Shown here piece after piece: positions 1 to 9,236 of a DNA stretch of 64,000 bases. This DNA is from Persephonella atlantica (GTDB lineage Bacteria > Aquificota > Aquificia > Aquificales > Hydrogenothermaceae), in assembly GCF_016617615.1 (NCBI RefSeq), contig NZ_JAACYA010000001.1, positions 62,001-126,000 on the forward strand, given 5' to 3'. The translations under genes and the position numbers were made by a program. The notes beneath the pieces were generated by a model. The model did not search any database. It worked only from the letters and a program-made list of their open reading frames with translations, and was not told the DNA's origin. Within the stretch, counting starts at the first letter, position 1, and each line of letters opens with the position of its first letter.

Positions 1-895
1 CACACAGTCCTTTCTTGTAGAGCCACAATGCATTAAAAAACTGATGGTCTGATGCAGCATAAGGATAGGGAACAAATACAGCAAACTTACCTGACAGAAG
101 AATCTCATATGTTGAAGATGCTCCAGACCTTGATATTACAATATCAGAAGATGCGTATGCAAGCCCTATCCTGTCTATGTACTCAAAAAAGTAAACATTT
201 TCTGGTATGTTTGAAGGTTTTGTGTAATGCTTTCCACCTATTATAAGGAACTGCAGATTTTTCATCAGACCGGCAAGCTCGAATCCAAGCTGTGATAATC
301 TTCTTGAACCCTGACTACCACCAAAGATCAGTACAGTTTTTCTGTTTTCCAGTCCAAGCTCTTTCCGTGCACTCTCCTTTTTTACTTTTATGTCTTCCTT
401 AATCTGTTTTCTTACAGGAAGTCCTGAGAGCAGTGTTTTATCTTCTTTGAAAAATTTTTTTGAATACTCAAATGTTATAAATATCTTTCTTGCAAATTTT
501 GAGAGGATTCTGTTTGTATAAGAAGGTACAGAGTTTTGCTCGTGGAGAAATAAAGGTGTTCCCGTTATTGCCGATGCGATGCCAAGAGGGACAGATGTAT
601 AACCTCCAAAGCACAGAACTGCATCGGGTTTTTCTTTTTTTATAATTTCTGCGACAGAAAAGGATGTCTTAATAAGCCTTAATGCAGATGATGTAGAACT
701 GAAAATATTTTTACCTCTAATTCCGGATATGTTATACAGAAACTTCCTGTCTGCAGGGAAATTCTTTCTACTCTCAATACCTTTCTCTGTTCCAAAGTAA
801 TAGATCGTTGCTCCCCTTTCTTTTAATTCTTCAGATACTGCAACTGCTGGATAGAAATGTCCTCCTGTTCCACCACCTGATATAAATATTTTCAT
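1..895 (-). CDS. murG: MurG, UDP-GlcNAc:lipid I GlcNAc transferase (partial, 3' end outside window)
   Basis: MurG adds GlcNAc to lipid I to make lipid II at the inner face of the cytoplasmic membrane. I translated the reading frame by hand from the ATG at 895. It opens MKIFISGGGTGGHFYPAVAV, the glycine-rich GGGTGGH loop of GT28 enzymes near the N-terminus. Later motifs include FGGYTSVPLG, LHEQNSVPSYTN and a GGSQGSRR stretch in the UDP-GlcNAc-binding half. About 298 of the usual ~355 codons are present; the C-terminus lies beyond position 1. The start ATG overlaps the ftsW stop (ATGA), so murD-ftsW-murG look co-translated. Confidence 0.95.
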   Translation of the reverse strand, partial: MKIFISGGGTGGHFYPAVAVSEELKERGATIYYFGTEKGIESRKNFPADRKFLYNISGIRGKNIFSSTSSALRLIKTSFSVAEIIKKEKPDAVLCFGGYTSVPLGIASAITGTPLFLHEQNSVPSYTNRILSKFARKIFITFEYSKKFFKEDKTLLSGLPVRKQIKEDIKVKKESARKELGLENRKTVLIFGGSQGSRRLSQLGFELAGLMKNLQFLIIGGKHYTKPSNIPENVYFFEYIDRIGLAYASSDIVISRSGASSTYEILLSGKFAVFVPYPYAASDHQFFNALWLYKKGLC

Positions 896-2019
896 AACTT
901 CCACCTGCTGTATATACTGGATTTAGGTTCTTTTGACAGTCTGAGCAGTATTCCAGCAGCAATAGAAAATACTATCAGTGAAGAACCACCATAACTGATA
1001 AACGGCAGTGTAAATCCTGTAGGCGGAAACAGACTGACATTTACTGCCATGTGGAAAAATGCCTGGATAACAATCATGTATGTTATACCAGCTCCAAGAA
1101 TCTGGGAGAATGTATCATCAAGCTCACTGCTTATCTTTATACCTCTGTAAAGTATCACAAGGAATATTACGATAACAGCAACTGCTCCTATAAACCCTGT
1201 TTCTTCTCCAACAAGGGCAAATATAAAGTCTGTATGTATCTCCGGTAGATATTTCAGTTTCTGAGTACCACCACCAATTCCTTCTCCTGTTATTCCTCCT
1301 TTTACAAAAGCAAGTATTGACTGAAACACCTGATAACTTATGCCTGTTCTGTTGTGAACAGGGTCTATAAGTGCTTCCACTCTTTTCAGTGCATAATCTG
1401 AGCTGAGAATAAACAGAAGGAACATAGGAATTAAAACGGCAGGGAGCAGAAGCAGTTTTCTGGCAGGAACCTTTGAAGATACAAGAACTGCAAATAGAAG
1501 GACAGCTATAAGTATTGCTGCCCCTTTATGGGGTTCTATAAGTACAAGTACGATTGCGATGGCAGGAAGTGAGGAAACCCCAATAATAAAAGACCAACTG
1601 TTTAAAAAGCCGTTTGTCATTTCCTTTCTTGATATGTAGCTGGCAACAAATATCAGTGTGCTGAGTTTCACAAATTCAGAAGGCTGAAATCTTACGATAC
1701 CTAAATCTATCCATCTTTTTACGTGAACTCCTCTTATCTCAGCAGGAAATATGAATACAAGCACAAGCAGAATAATAGAAAGAATCATAATGGGATAACC
1801 AGCTTTTTTCCAGAAATCAATGGGGACAAGGTAAGACAAAGCCATCACAGTTATGGACAGAGCAGCCCACATAACTTCTCTTTTCAGATAAAAGTATGGA
1901 TCTTTATGGTTAATAAGGGATGGTGTGGAAGTTGCACTGAAAACAAATATAACTCCCAGTATTATAAGAACAAGAAAGCAGATAACAAGAACCCTGTCAA
2001 AATAAAAATCCCTAATCAT
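892..2019 (-). CDS. ftsW: FtsW/RodA-family peptidoglycan glycosyltransferase (SEDS)
   Basis: This is a polytopic SEDS protein that polymerises lipid II, for septation if it is FtsW. The 375-residue length fits the family. About ten hydrophobic segments are visible, with the signatures FQPSEFVKLS near residue 113, VGEETGFIGA near 270 and FISYGGSSL near 341. It sits between murD and murG, as ftsW does in dcw clusters, with ATGA overlaps on both sides; this favours FtsW over RodA. Functional assignment rests on family motifs and position; the SEDS catalytic Asp was not individually verified. Confidence 0.92.
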   Translation of the reverse strand: MIRDFYFDRVLVICFLVLIILGVIFVFSATSTPSLINHKDPYFYLKREVMWAALSITVMALSYLVPIDFWKKAGYPIMILSIILLVLVFIFPAEIRGVHVKRWIDLGIVRFQPSEFVKLSTLIFVASYISRKEMTNGFLNSWSFIIGVSSLPAIAIVLVLIEPHKGAAILIAVLLFAVLVSSKVPARKLLLLPAVLIPMFLLFILSSDYALKRVEALIDPVHNRTGISYQVFQSILAFVKGGITGEGIGGGTQKLKYLPEIHTDFIFALVGEETGFIGAVAVIVIFLVILYRGIKISSELDDTFSQILGAGITYMIVIQAFFHMAVNVSLFPPTGFTLPFISYGGSSLIVFSIAAGILLRLSKEPKSSIYSRWKL

Positions 2020-3257
2020 ACAGTTAAACGTTCCAGTATTTGGTTAAACTTTTCTCCCCTGTCTATATAGTTTTTAAACATATCAAAACTTGAGCATCCT
2101 GGAGAGAAAAGGATTATATCCCCTTTTTCGGCATTTTTAAAGGCTTTCTTAACTGCAGAGGAAAGCTCTCTGCTGATTGATGAATTTTTTACCATTCCTT
2201 TTAGTGTATATCTGTCTCTGCCATATATGTACACATGTTTTATATTGCTGTAGTTATTTAACACAGAAAAGTCTCCGCCCTTGTATATGCCGCCTATTAT
2301 AAGATGAACAGGTCTGTCTGAAAAACTTTCAACAGCTTTCATAACAGACTGAACAGTAGTTGATTTGGAGTCATTGTAAAACAGTACACCATTCTTTTCT
2401 CCTGCAAATTCCAGTCTGAAAGGTAACGGTTTTAGAAGGGGAATCTTTTCTTCTATATTTTTAAGGGGAATGCCATACAGGTAAGCGGTCAGCACAGCTG
2501 CCATAAGATTCTGAATGTTATGCTTACCTTTCAGCTTAAATTTTGATATGTCTAATCTGAGCAGTTTTTTATCTACATTCAGTATGAGAATGTTTCCACA
2601 ACAGAATATGCCTTCTACCTGTGATGGAAGTATTTTTGTAGAGAAGTAATACTTTTTTGCTTTTGTTGGAATGTTTCTCACATTTTCAATATCGTAATTA
2701 AGGACTGCTATATTTTCTTTCCCCATATTTTTGAACATCTTTATCTTTGACAGTATATAATGGCTGGATTTTCTGTGCCAGTTCAGATGGTCTGTAGAAA
2801 CGTTGAGTAAAACACCAATATTTGGTCTGAATCTTTTTGTTGAGTAAATCTGGAATGATGAAAGCTCCAAAACTGCTGTATCTTTTTTCTGCTTTACTGC
2901 ATCTATAAAAGGCTCTCCGTAATTTCCCCCTACAAATGGATTTTTTTCCTTCAAAAATTCACCTAAAAAGTATGTTGTTGTACTTTTTCCGTCTGTTCCT
3001 GTAACAGCTATAATCTTTCCTCTAAACAGTCTGAACGCATACTCCACATCCCCTATAACTTCAATGTCATACTTTTTTCCCAGTTTGTAAATATTGTGGT
3101 AGAACGGAATACCTGGCGATGTAACGATAATGTTTATGTCTTTAAGATCTTCTGTTCTGAAATCTTTATCATCTCTTATAATAAACGGAATGTTGTTTTT
3201 TTTCATGAACCGGGAAAGGTGTAACCCTGTTTTTCCTTTACCAAAGATAAGAACCAC
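2016..3257 (-). CDS. murD: MurD, UDP-N-acetylmuramoyl-L-alanine--D-glutamate ligase
   Basis: MurD is the cytoplasmic ATP-dependent ligase adding D-Glu to UDP-MurNAc-L-Ala. The protein (413 aa, slightly shorter than the ~440 typical) opens with a Rossmann-like VLIFGKGKTG segment. It carries the Mur ligase P-loop AVTGTDGKSTTTYF near residue 84, LNVSTDHLNWH near 152 and YNDSKSTT near 291. The start is a GTG preceded by GGGAGAGATTACA. It is first in the murD-ftsW-murG run and is divergent from the PycB-like gene. Confidence 0.95.
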   Translation of the reverse strand: MVLIFGKGKTGLHLSRFMKKNNIPFIIRDDKDFRTEDLKDINIIVTSPGIPFYHNIYKLGKKYDIEVIGDVEYAFRLFRGKIIAVTGTDGKSTTTYFLGEFLKEKNPFVGGNYGEPFIDAVKQKKDTAVLELSSFQIYSTKRFRPNIGVLLNVSTDHLNWHRKSSHYILSKIKMFKNMGKENIAVLNYDIENVRNIPTKAKKYYFSTKILPSQVEGIFCCGNILILNVDKKLLRLDISKFKLKGKHNIQNLMAAVLTAYLYGIPLKNIEEKIPLLKPLPFRLEFAGEKNGVLFYNDSKSTTVQSVMKAVESFSDRPVHLIIGGIYKGGDFSVLNNYSNIKHVYIYGRDRYTLKGMVKNSSISRELSSAVKKAFKNAEKGDIILFSPGCSSFDMFKNYIDRGEKFNQILERLTV

Positions 3258-3296
3258 TGTAATCTCTCCCCTGATTTTATATCATCTGAATTATTG

Positions 3297-3302
3297 TATA
3301 AT
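3297..3302 (+). promoter_or_regulatory. Possible -10 element for the PycB-like gene
   Basis: A perfect TATAAT lies 41 bases before the ATG at 3344, in the 86-base gap between divergent genes. No good -35 hexamer is visible 16-18 bases upstream, so the call rests on the -10 box and its placement. The gene's ribosome binding site (TAGGAGAAAAGA) follows. Confidence 0.35.
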
Positions 3303-3343
3303 ATAGGAAGTCTTTAGAAGCAATACAACTATAGGAGAAAAGA

Positions 3344-5191
3344 ATGGGTAGAACCATTGAATTTACAGATGTTACGCTAAGGGATGGACAGCAAAGCCTC
3401 CTTGCAACAAGGGTAAGAACGGAAGACTTACTTCCTGCTGCTGAAAAGTTAGACAAGGCAGGTTTCTGGTCATTAGAGGTGTGGGGAGGAGCCACCTTTG
3501 ATGTTTGTCTCAGATATCTGAAAGAAGACCCGTGGGAGAGGCTGAGGAAGTTTAAAGAAGCTGCACCAAACACAAAATTAGAAATGCTCCTCAGAGGTCA
3601 GAATATTGTTGGTTATAGGCATTACGCAGATGATGTTGTTGAGGCTTTTGTAAAAAAGGCAGCAGAAAATGGTATCGATGTTTTTAGAATATTTGATGCA
3701 CTAAATGACGTAAGAAATATGGAGGTTGCCATATCAGTAGCAAAGGAAGAAGGAAAGATAGTAAAAGGCGTTCTGTCTTATACAATCAGTCCTGTCCATA
3801 CTGTTGATTACTTTGTAGGAATAGCAAGACAGCTAAGAGACCTTGGAGTTGACATTATATCAATAAAAGACCAGGCCGGAATACTTTCCCCAAAGGTTGC
3901 ATACGAATTAGTTAAAAGACTTAAAGAAGAGATTAAACTACCTGTTCATCTCCACGCCCAGTCAACAGCAGCAATGGCAGAAATGACACTTCTTAAGGCT
4001 GTTGAAGCTGGAGCAGATATTATAGATACAGATGTTTCCACCTGGTCCTGGCTGACAGCCCATCCACCAAACGAAACGATGGTTTATGTTCTGAAAGAGT
4101 TTGGATATGAAACAAAGATTGATCTAAAAATTGTTGAAGAGGTAGCAGAATATCTGAAAGAGGTAAGGAAAAAGTATAAAAAGTACGATACAGCAGAAAA
4201 ATGGCCTGACTCTCAGGTTCTGATACACCAGATACCTGGCGGTATGATGTCAAACTTTATAACACAGCTGAAAGAAAATGATGCCCTTGATAAGTTAGAC
4301 GAAGTGAAAGAGGAAGTTGCAAGGGTCAGAGAAGACCTTGGTTATCCTCCACTTGTTACACCTACATCACAGATAGTTGGGACACAGGCGCTTCTTAACG
4401 TTCTTCAGGGGGAAAGATACAAAGTTGTTACAAAGGAAACAAAAGATTACGTTAAGGGGCTGTATGGAAGACCTCCAGCTCCTATAAAACCGGAAATAAT
4501 GGAGAAGATTATCGGAGACGAAAAACCTATAGAAGTTAGACCTGCTGACCTTTTAGAGCCAGAGATGGACAGATGTTCAGAAGAAGCCATGAAGGTTGGT
4601 GCAAGAAGTGAGGAAGACATACTCTCTTACTGTCTGTTCCCTCAGGTGGCAAAAGAGTTCTTTGAGTGGAGAGAAAAATTTGAGAAAGGAGAAGCTCTGC
4701 CCCCTGAAGTGGAAGAAATAACAGAAGAAGAAGCATGCACAACAAAGGCACCAATAGAGTTTAATATAACACTCCATGGAGAAACGTATCATATACAGAT
4801 AGCTGGTGTAGGAAGTCCTGTTGAAGGTGGAACTCCTTACTTTGTGAGGGTAGATGGAAGACTTGAAGAAACCATTGTCCAGCCTATAAGGGAGATTGAG
4901 GTTGGAGAAAGAATGGAAACCCTCCCATCTGAAGCAGGTGTTCCTGCTGGAAAGAGACCTAAAGCTGTTGATGTTGGAGATATTAGCTCTCCAATGCCGG
5001 GAAAAGTAGTATCTATAAAGGTTTCTGCAGGAGACAAAGTAAAAAAGGGAGATGTACTGCTGATTGTTGAGGCTATGAAGATGGAAAATGAAATTCACTC
5101 TCCTGTCGATGGAACTGTTGAAGAGGTTTTTGTTAGAGAAGGAGACCAGGTAAATCCAGACGAATGTCTGATAAGGGTGATACCCGATTAA
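3344..5191 (+). CDS. pycB: Biotin-dependent carboxylase carboxyltransferase/biotin subunit (PycB / CfiA / OadA family)
   Basis: This subunit carries the carboxyltransferase and biotinyl domains of a two-subunit pyruvate- or 2-oxoglutarate-type carboxylase. The N-terminal TIM barrel starts with FTDVTLRDGQQSLLATR (residues ~7-23), includes the metal-site LHAQST segment near 202, and is followed by a PYC-OADA-type linker domain. The C-terminal biotinyl domain holds VEAMKMENE with the acceptor Lys at about residue 579. In Aquificales, homologues act in anaplerosis or as the large subunit of 2-oxoglutarate carboxylase in the reductive TCA cycle; sequence alone here does not choose the substrate. 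The partner biotin carboxylase subunit is not in the window. The gene is monocistronic, ending in a strong terminator. Confidence 0.85.
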   Translation: MGRTIEFTDVTLRDGQQSLLATRVRTEDLLPAAEKLDKAGFWSLEVWGGATFDVCLRYLKEDPWERLRKFKEAAPNTKLEMLLRGQNIVGYRHYADDVVEAFVKKAAENGIDVFRIFDALNDVRNMEVAISVAKEEGKIVKGVLSYTISPVHTVDYFVGIARQLRDLGVDIISIKDQAGILSPKVAYELVKRLKEEIKLPVHLHAQSTAAMAEMTLLKAVEAGADIIDTDVSTWSWLTAHPPNETMVYVLKEFGYETKIDLKIVEEVAEYLKEVRKKYKKYDTAEKWPDSQVLIHQIPGGMMSNFITQLKENDALDKLDEVKEEVARVREDLGYPPLVTPTSQIVGTQALLNVLQGERYKVVTKETKDYVKGLYGRPPAPIKPEIMEKIIGDEKPIEVRPADLLEPEMDRCSEEAMKVGARSEEDILSYCLFPQVAKEFFEWREKFEKGEALPPEVEEITEEEACTTKAPIEFNITLHGETYHIQIAGVGSPVEGGTPYFVRVDGRLEETIVQPIREIEVGERMETLPSEAGVPAGKRPKAVDVGDISSPMPGKVVSIKVSAGDKVKKGDVLLIVEAMKMENEIHSPVDGTVEEVFVREGDQVNPDECLIRVIPD

Positions 5192-5209
5192 AGGGTATCA
5201 CCTTTCTTT
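5173..5209 (+). terminator. Intrinsic terminator of the PycB-like gene
   Basis: GGTGATACCC (5176-5185) pairs perfectly with GGGTATCACC (5193-5202) across a 7-base loop. The stem can extend by one G-T and two A-T pairs and is followed by TTTCTTT. The hairpin contains the TAA stop of the upstream plus-strand gene in its loop and the TGA stop of the minus-strand gene in its right arm. It may stop transcription from both sides, though the minus-strand side lacks a good U tract. Confidence 0.8.
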
Positions 5210-5821
5210 AAGTATCTCTGAAAGTTTACCACTGTCAATTATTACCCACTTACCAAAGACAGATAGAACAGAGTGTTTATCTCCTTTTATGAACCATCCC
5301 CTTAAAGGACTCCATATAAAGCCGGATATAAGGGAAAGCATCTCTCCTATCAGAGATGAGAGACTGTCGTCTGCATGAATGATACTGTTAAATATCTTTA
5401 TCTCTTCTTCGTCCATATCTCCTTTTATATCATACTCATCTCCAGCAGGTGATATGACGCCTGAAACTTCAATGTATCTGTTCATATATATATCTTCAAC
5501 AGGTGTATTCTTTATGTGATCTGAAAACTCAATGAGCTTTTCTGGGGTTTTTGTTATTGCTACTGCGTCATCATCAACCAGAAGTAAATTTTTTTCTGTC
5601 CACAGACCAGAAAAATCAACAGGATGTATCTGGTATTTACTGGAGATATGATTCCATCCCTCCATCTCAATCTGATTAACGCTGAAGTTCATTTTTCCCA
5701 GAGAGTTTATCAGTCTTTCGTGATCTTTTGGCAGAGATTTCAGGTCAAATATCACCTTTCCTGACTTTTTGTCCAAAAGAAAAATTAGCTCTTCCCTTTT
5801 GAAAATCTCTTCTATCCCCAT
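5198..5821 (-). CDS. DUF2173 / roadblock-like protein, apparent tandem domain
   Basis: This is a soluble 207-residue protein with no signal peptide or membrane segment. Residues ~118-205 resemble DUF2173, a small predicted roadblock-type domain: a VSGVISPAGDEYDIKGDM start, then WSPLRGWFIKGDKHSV and a FGKWVIIDSGKLSEIL end. Residues ~50-100 look like a weak second copy of the C-terminal part (HPVDFSGLWTEKNLLLVDDD). The family match is from recalled pattern, not a search. It is last in the pyrB-argF-gltD run, 44 bases after gltD. Function is unknown. Confidence 0.6.
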   Translation of the reverse strand: MGIEEIFKREELIFLLDKKSGKVIFDLKSLPKDHERLINSLGKMNFSVNQIEMEGWNHISSKYQIHPVDFSGLWTEKNLLLVDDDAVAITKTPEKLIEFSDHIKNTPVEDIYMNRYIEVSGVISPAGDEYDIKGDMDEEEIKIFNSIIHADDSLSSLIGEMLSLISGFIWSPLRGWFIKGDKHSVLSVFGKWVIIDSGKLSEILKER

Positions 5822-5865
5822 GTCCCCTCCTCCGTCTTTTGTTCAATGGTGCAGGGAAGGAGGAG

Positions 5866-7311
5866 TTACCCCTCCCCTTCATATTCCCACTTTCCAGTCA
5901 TCAGGTATTCATGAATAGCCTCTGCGGCATCCCTTCCATGTCTTATTGCCATAACAACTGTATCTCCACCATTAACAACATCACCACCGGCAAATATACC
6001 TTCAACATTTGTCCTGAATCTTTTATCAACTGTCGAAAGGTTGTTCCATTTGTCAATCTTAAGACCAGGAATGTTCTTGTAAGCTACATCGTTGTATCCC
6101 TGACCTACAGCCATAATAACAACATCACACTCAATTATGTGCTCAGAACCTTCCACAGGTTTTGGTCTTGGTCTTCCTCCTTTTTCGTCTGGAACAAGTT
6201 CCATCTTTATACATTTGAGACCTACAACCTCTCCTTTCTCATTACCTATAACTTCTATAGGCTGAGTTAACCAGTGGAAGATTGCTCCTTCTTCTGCTAA
6301 GTGATCCCACTCCTCATCTTTTGCTGAAGAAGTATCCCTTGTTCTTCTGTAAACGAGGTGTGTCTCATTACCCAGTCTTATGGATGATATCATACAGTCA
6401 ACAGCTGTAAACCCTCCTCCTATCACACATACCTTTTTGTTCTTCGGCAGTTCCACATCCTCTTCAGGGGCAAGCAGTGGATGAACATGACCAACATTCA
6501 GCTTCATAAGAAAACCTATTGCTGTATAAACGCCTTTCAGGTCTTCTCCTGGAATGCCCATCTTTTTCCCTCTTCCAGAACCAACAGCAAGGAAAATAGC
6601 ATCAAAGTTTTTCATCAATGTCTGAATTGGAATATCTCTTCCTATCGTTACCCCTGTATTTATCTCAACTCCTAATTTTTTTATAAGCTCTATCTCAAAA
6701 TCAAGGGCATGTCTGTCTAATCTTGCCATTGGTATTCCGTATCTCATAACTCCTCCAGTGAAGGGAAGAGCCTCAAATATTGTTACAGAGTGCCCTTTTC
6801 TTGCAAGAAAGTATGCAGCTGCCAGTCCTGCCGGTCCTGCTCCAACAATTGCAACCTTTTTACCTGTTGGAGGTTCTTTTTCATCAACCCATTCTATTCC
6901 AGACATCCTCACAGAATCTCCAACAAATCTTTCAAGTCCGCCGATACTGACGGCCTGTCCGTTGTCTTTGAATGTGAGAACACAGGTGCTTTCACACAGT
7001 CTATCCTGCGGACATACTCTTCCACATACAGAGGAAAATGGATTCTTTTCTCTCAGTATTTTGTATGCTCCCCATATGTCATCCTGCTGTATTTTCTCAA
7101 TCCATTTCTCCATTTCGCTTTCAACAGGACAGGATGGTGTACAGGGAGCTTTTCTACACAAAATACATCTTAGTGATTCATCCTTTGCAGCTGTATGTCC
7201 AAATCCAAGTATAAACTCCTTAAATGTATGTTTTCTCCTTTCAGGTTCTAACAGGGGTATGGGGTTTCTGTCGTGTCTTCTGTAAACAGTTTTTTTCCTT
7301 TTTTCAGCCAT
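5866..7311 (-). CDS. gltD: Glutamate synthase small subunit-type NAD(P)H oxidoreductase (GltD-like)
   Basis: This 481-residue flavoprotein passes electrons from NAD(P)H to the glutamate synthase large subunit. The N-terminal cysteine clusters CILCRKAPCTPSC and VCGRVCPQDRLCESTC bind Fe-S centres. They are followed by the FAD motif VAIVGAGPAGLAAAYF near residue 154 and the NAD(P) motif VCVIGGGFTAVDC near 295. The C-terminal AGGDVVNGGDTVVMAI is the second FAD-contact segment. The matching large subunit gltB is about 12 kb away (19360-23763) on the same strand. GltD-like proteins also serve other oxidoreductases, so pairing with gltB is an inference. The start ATG has a GGGAGGTTAGAA ribosome site. 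Confidence 0.9.
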   Translation of the reverse strand: MAEKRKKTVYRRHDRNPIPLLEPERRKHTFKEFILGFGHTAAKDESLRCILCRKAPCTPSCPVESEMEKWIEKIQQDDIWGAYKILREKNPFSSVCGRVCPQDRLCESTCVLTFKDNGQAVSIGGLERFVGDSVRMSGIEWVDEKEPPTGKKVAIVGAGPAGLAAAYFLARKGHSVTIFEALPFTGGVMRYGIPMARLDRHALDFEIELIKKLGVEINTGVTIGRDIPIQTLMKNFDAIFLAVGSGRGKKMGIPGEDLKGVYTAIGFLMKLNVGHVHPLLAPEEDVELPKNKKVCVIGGGFTAVDCMISSIRLGNETHLVYRRTRDTSSAKDEEWDHLAEEGAIFHWLTQPIEVIGNEKGEVVGLKCIKMELVPDEKGGRPRPKPVEGSEHIIECDVVIMAVGQGYNDVAYKNIPGLKIDKWNNLSTVDKRFRTNVEGIFAGGDVVNGGDTVVMAIRHGRDAAEAIHEYLMTGKWEYEGEG

Positions 7312-7325
7312 TTCTAACCTCCCAT

Positions 7326-8234
7326 TTATTTAAATAGTAAACTCATCAATGCCTTTTGTGCGTGGAGTCTGTTCTCTGCCTGCTCAAATATCACATCAGA
7401 AAACTGTTCAAACAGTTCCTCTGTTATTTCTTCTCCTTTGTGGGCAGGAAGACAGTGCATCACAATAGCTTTTTTTGAAGCATGTCTTAAAAGTTCTCTG
7501 TCTACAGTGAAACCTCTGAAATGCTCTTTTTTCTCTTTTTCTCCTTCCTGTCCCATACTGACCCATACATCTGTGTATATAACATCTGTATCTTTTACTG
7601 CTTCTACTGGGTCATTGGTCAGGAGTATCTTTCCTCCAGAGTTTTTACACAGATTAACTGCTTCATACACTGCTTTTCCTGATGGTTCATAACCTTCTGG
7701 GGTGGCTACATTTACATTTAGACCCATTAATCCCCCGGCTATAAGCCATGTGTTTGCTACGTTGTTACCGTCTCCAATGTATGCAATCTTTATACCTTTT
7801 AGTGTTCCAAACCGTTCGTATATAGTCTGTAGGTCTGCCAGTATCTGACAGGGATGGAGATAATCTGTCAGGGCATTAATTACAGGTCCATCAAAATATT
7901 TTGCAAGCTGCTCAGTTTCGCTGTGTGAGTATGTTCTGATAACAATACCGTCTAAATATCTGGACATAACCCTTCCAGTATCTTTTATATCTTCACCTCT
8001 ACTGAGCTGTGTTGAAGAGCCTGTTATGTAAAGGGGCTGTCCTCCCATCTGATAAACGCCAACCTCAAAAGAAAGTCTTGTTCTTGTTGAGGGTTTCATA
8101 AAAATAAGTCCGATAGATTTGCCTTTCAGACTCTGGTCTGAAAATCTGTCTTTCTTCAGTTTCCCTGCATATTTTATAACTTCCAAAACCTCTTCTTTTG
8201 TGAGGTCAGAAATATTCAAAAAATCCCTTTTCAA
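7326..8234 (-). CDS. argF: Ornithine carbamoyltransferase
   Basis: ArgF transfers the carbamoyl group to ornithine to give citrulline in arginine synthesis. The 302-residue length is typical. Carbamoyl-phosphate site PSTRTRLSF (~48-56), HPCQILADLQT near 133 and the ornithine-specific MHCLPAHKGEEI near 260 distinguish it from aspartate carbamoyltransferase. The start is TTG, supported by AGGAGGAGTAAA just upstream. It lies directly downstream of its paralogue pyrB and 14 bases upstream of gltD. Confidence 0.96.
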   Translation of the reverse strand: MKRDFLNISDLTKEEVLEVIKYAGKLKKDRFSDQSLKGKSIGLIFMKPSTRTRLSFEVGVYQMGGQPLYITGSSTQLSRGEDIKDTGRVMSRYLDGIVIRTYSHSETEQLAKYFDGPVINALTDYLHPCQILADLQTIYERFGTLKGIKIAYIGDGNNVANTWLIAGGLMGLNVNVATPEGYEPSGKAVYEAVNLCKNSGGKILLTNDPVEAVKDTDVIYTDVWVSMGQEGEKEKKEHFRGFTVDRELLRHASKKAIVMHCLPAHKGEEITEELFEQFSDVIFEQAENRLHAQKALMSLLFK

Positions 8235-8297
8235 TTTACTCCTCCTGATTTTGAAAATAAAAATATAACACTGTTTGATTTTTTATTCAAGCTGAAA

Positions 8298-9206
8298 TTA
8301 TTGATTTAAAAGGAATTTGTATATGGCCATTCTTGTGAATAAACCGTTCTCAACCTGCTCAAGTATAACTGTTCTGCTGCCGTAAACCAGCTCACTCTGT
8401 ATCTCAACTCCTCTGTTAACAGGGCCAGGATGCATAATGATAGCATCTTCTTTAAGAAGGTGAATTCTTTCCTGATTTAGACCGTACTTTATAGAGTATT
8501 CGTTAAGTGTTGAGAAAAATACTTTTTTCTGTCTTTCAAGCTGTATTCTTAGAAATACAGCTACATCTTTGTCTTTCAGGGCATCATTAACATCTGTAGT
8601 TATAAAATCAATCTCAAACTGCTCCATATGTCTTGGAAGCATTGTCTGAGGACCACACAGTGTAATCTCTGCTCCAAGCATGTGGAACAGTTTTATCTGA
8701 GACCGTGCAACTCTGCTGTGAAGAATATCCCCTATTATGGCTATTTTCAACCCATCTATTTTTCCTTTTTCTTCTAATATAGTTATGGCGTCTAAAACTG
8801 CCTGAGATGGATGTTCGTTTGTGCCGTCTCCTGCATTTATAACCCTTGATTTCACCTTTTTTGCCACTATGTGGGATGCTCCAGACATGTAATGTCTCAT
8901 AACAATAAAATCTGACTGCATTGCTTCAAGGGTTTTTATTGTGTCGTACAGGGTTTCTCCTTTTTTAACAGAGCTTGAAGAACCTGATATATTTATTGTA
9001 TCTGCTCCTAATATCTTTCCTGCAAGTTCAAAGGATGTTCTTGTTCTCGTTGAGTTTTCAAAGAATGGAAGGAGTACTGAGTAGCCTCTTAAATCATCAA
9101 ACTTGGTCTGACCATTTCTGTATCTCTCTCTGTAGTCTTTAAATATTTCATAAATCTGGTAAAATCTGTTTTCATCTAACTGGGCTACAGAGATAAAATC
9201 TTTCAA
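8298..9206 (-). CDS. pyrB: Aspartate carbamoyltransferase catalytic subunit
   Basis: PyrB condenses carbamoyl phosphate with aspartate, the committed step of pyrimidine synthesis. It has ENSTRTRTSFE (~51-61), EHPSQAVLDA near 131 and the aspartate-type MHPGPVNRGVEI near 259, and is 302 residues, as expected. No regulatory pyrI follows. The start is TTG with AAAAGGAGATAGGA upstream; no in-frame ATG fits better. Together with argF, pyrC and the carB half it makes this window rich in carbamoyl-phosphate metabolism. Confidence 0.96.
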   Translation of the reverse strand: MKDFISVAQLDENRFYQIYEIFKDYRERYRNGQTKFDDLRGYSVLLPFFENSTRTRTSFELAGKILGADTINISGSSSSVKKGETLYDTIKTLEAMQSDFIVMRHYMSGASHIVAKKVKSRVINAGDGTNEHPSQAVLDAITILEEKGKIDGLKIAIIGDILHSRVARSQIKLFHMLGAEITLCGPQTMLPRHMEQFEIDFITTDVNDALKDKDVAVFLRIQLERQKKVFFSTLNEYSIKYGLNQERIHLLKEDAIIMHPGPVNRGVEIQSELVYGSRTVILEQVENGLFTRMAIYKFLLNQ

Positions 9207-9236
9207 TCCTATCTCCTTTTTTTAATTTATTATAAA

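Noticed and set aside
52-246. Plus-strand 64-codon frame at the left edge
   Set aside because: Lies antisense within murG, whose motifs are clear on the minus strand.
4577-5098. Long minus-strand open frame (173 codons) inside the PycB-like gene
   Set aside because: Antisense to a clear carboxylase; composition is Ser/Phe/Tyr-rich shadow sequence with no domain or ribosome site.
6758-7285. Plus-strand open frames (up to 175 codons) inside gltD
   Set aside because: Antisense to a well-supported gene and lacking start context or recognised motifs.
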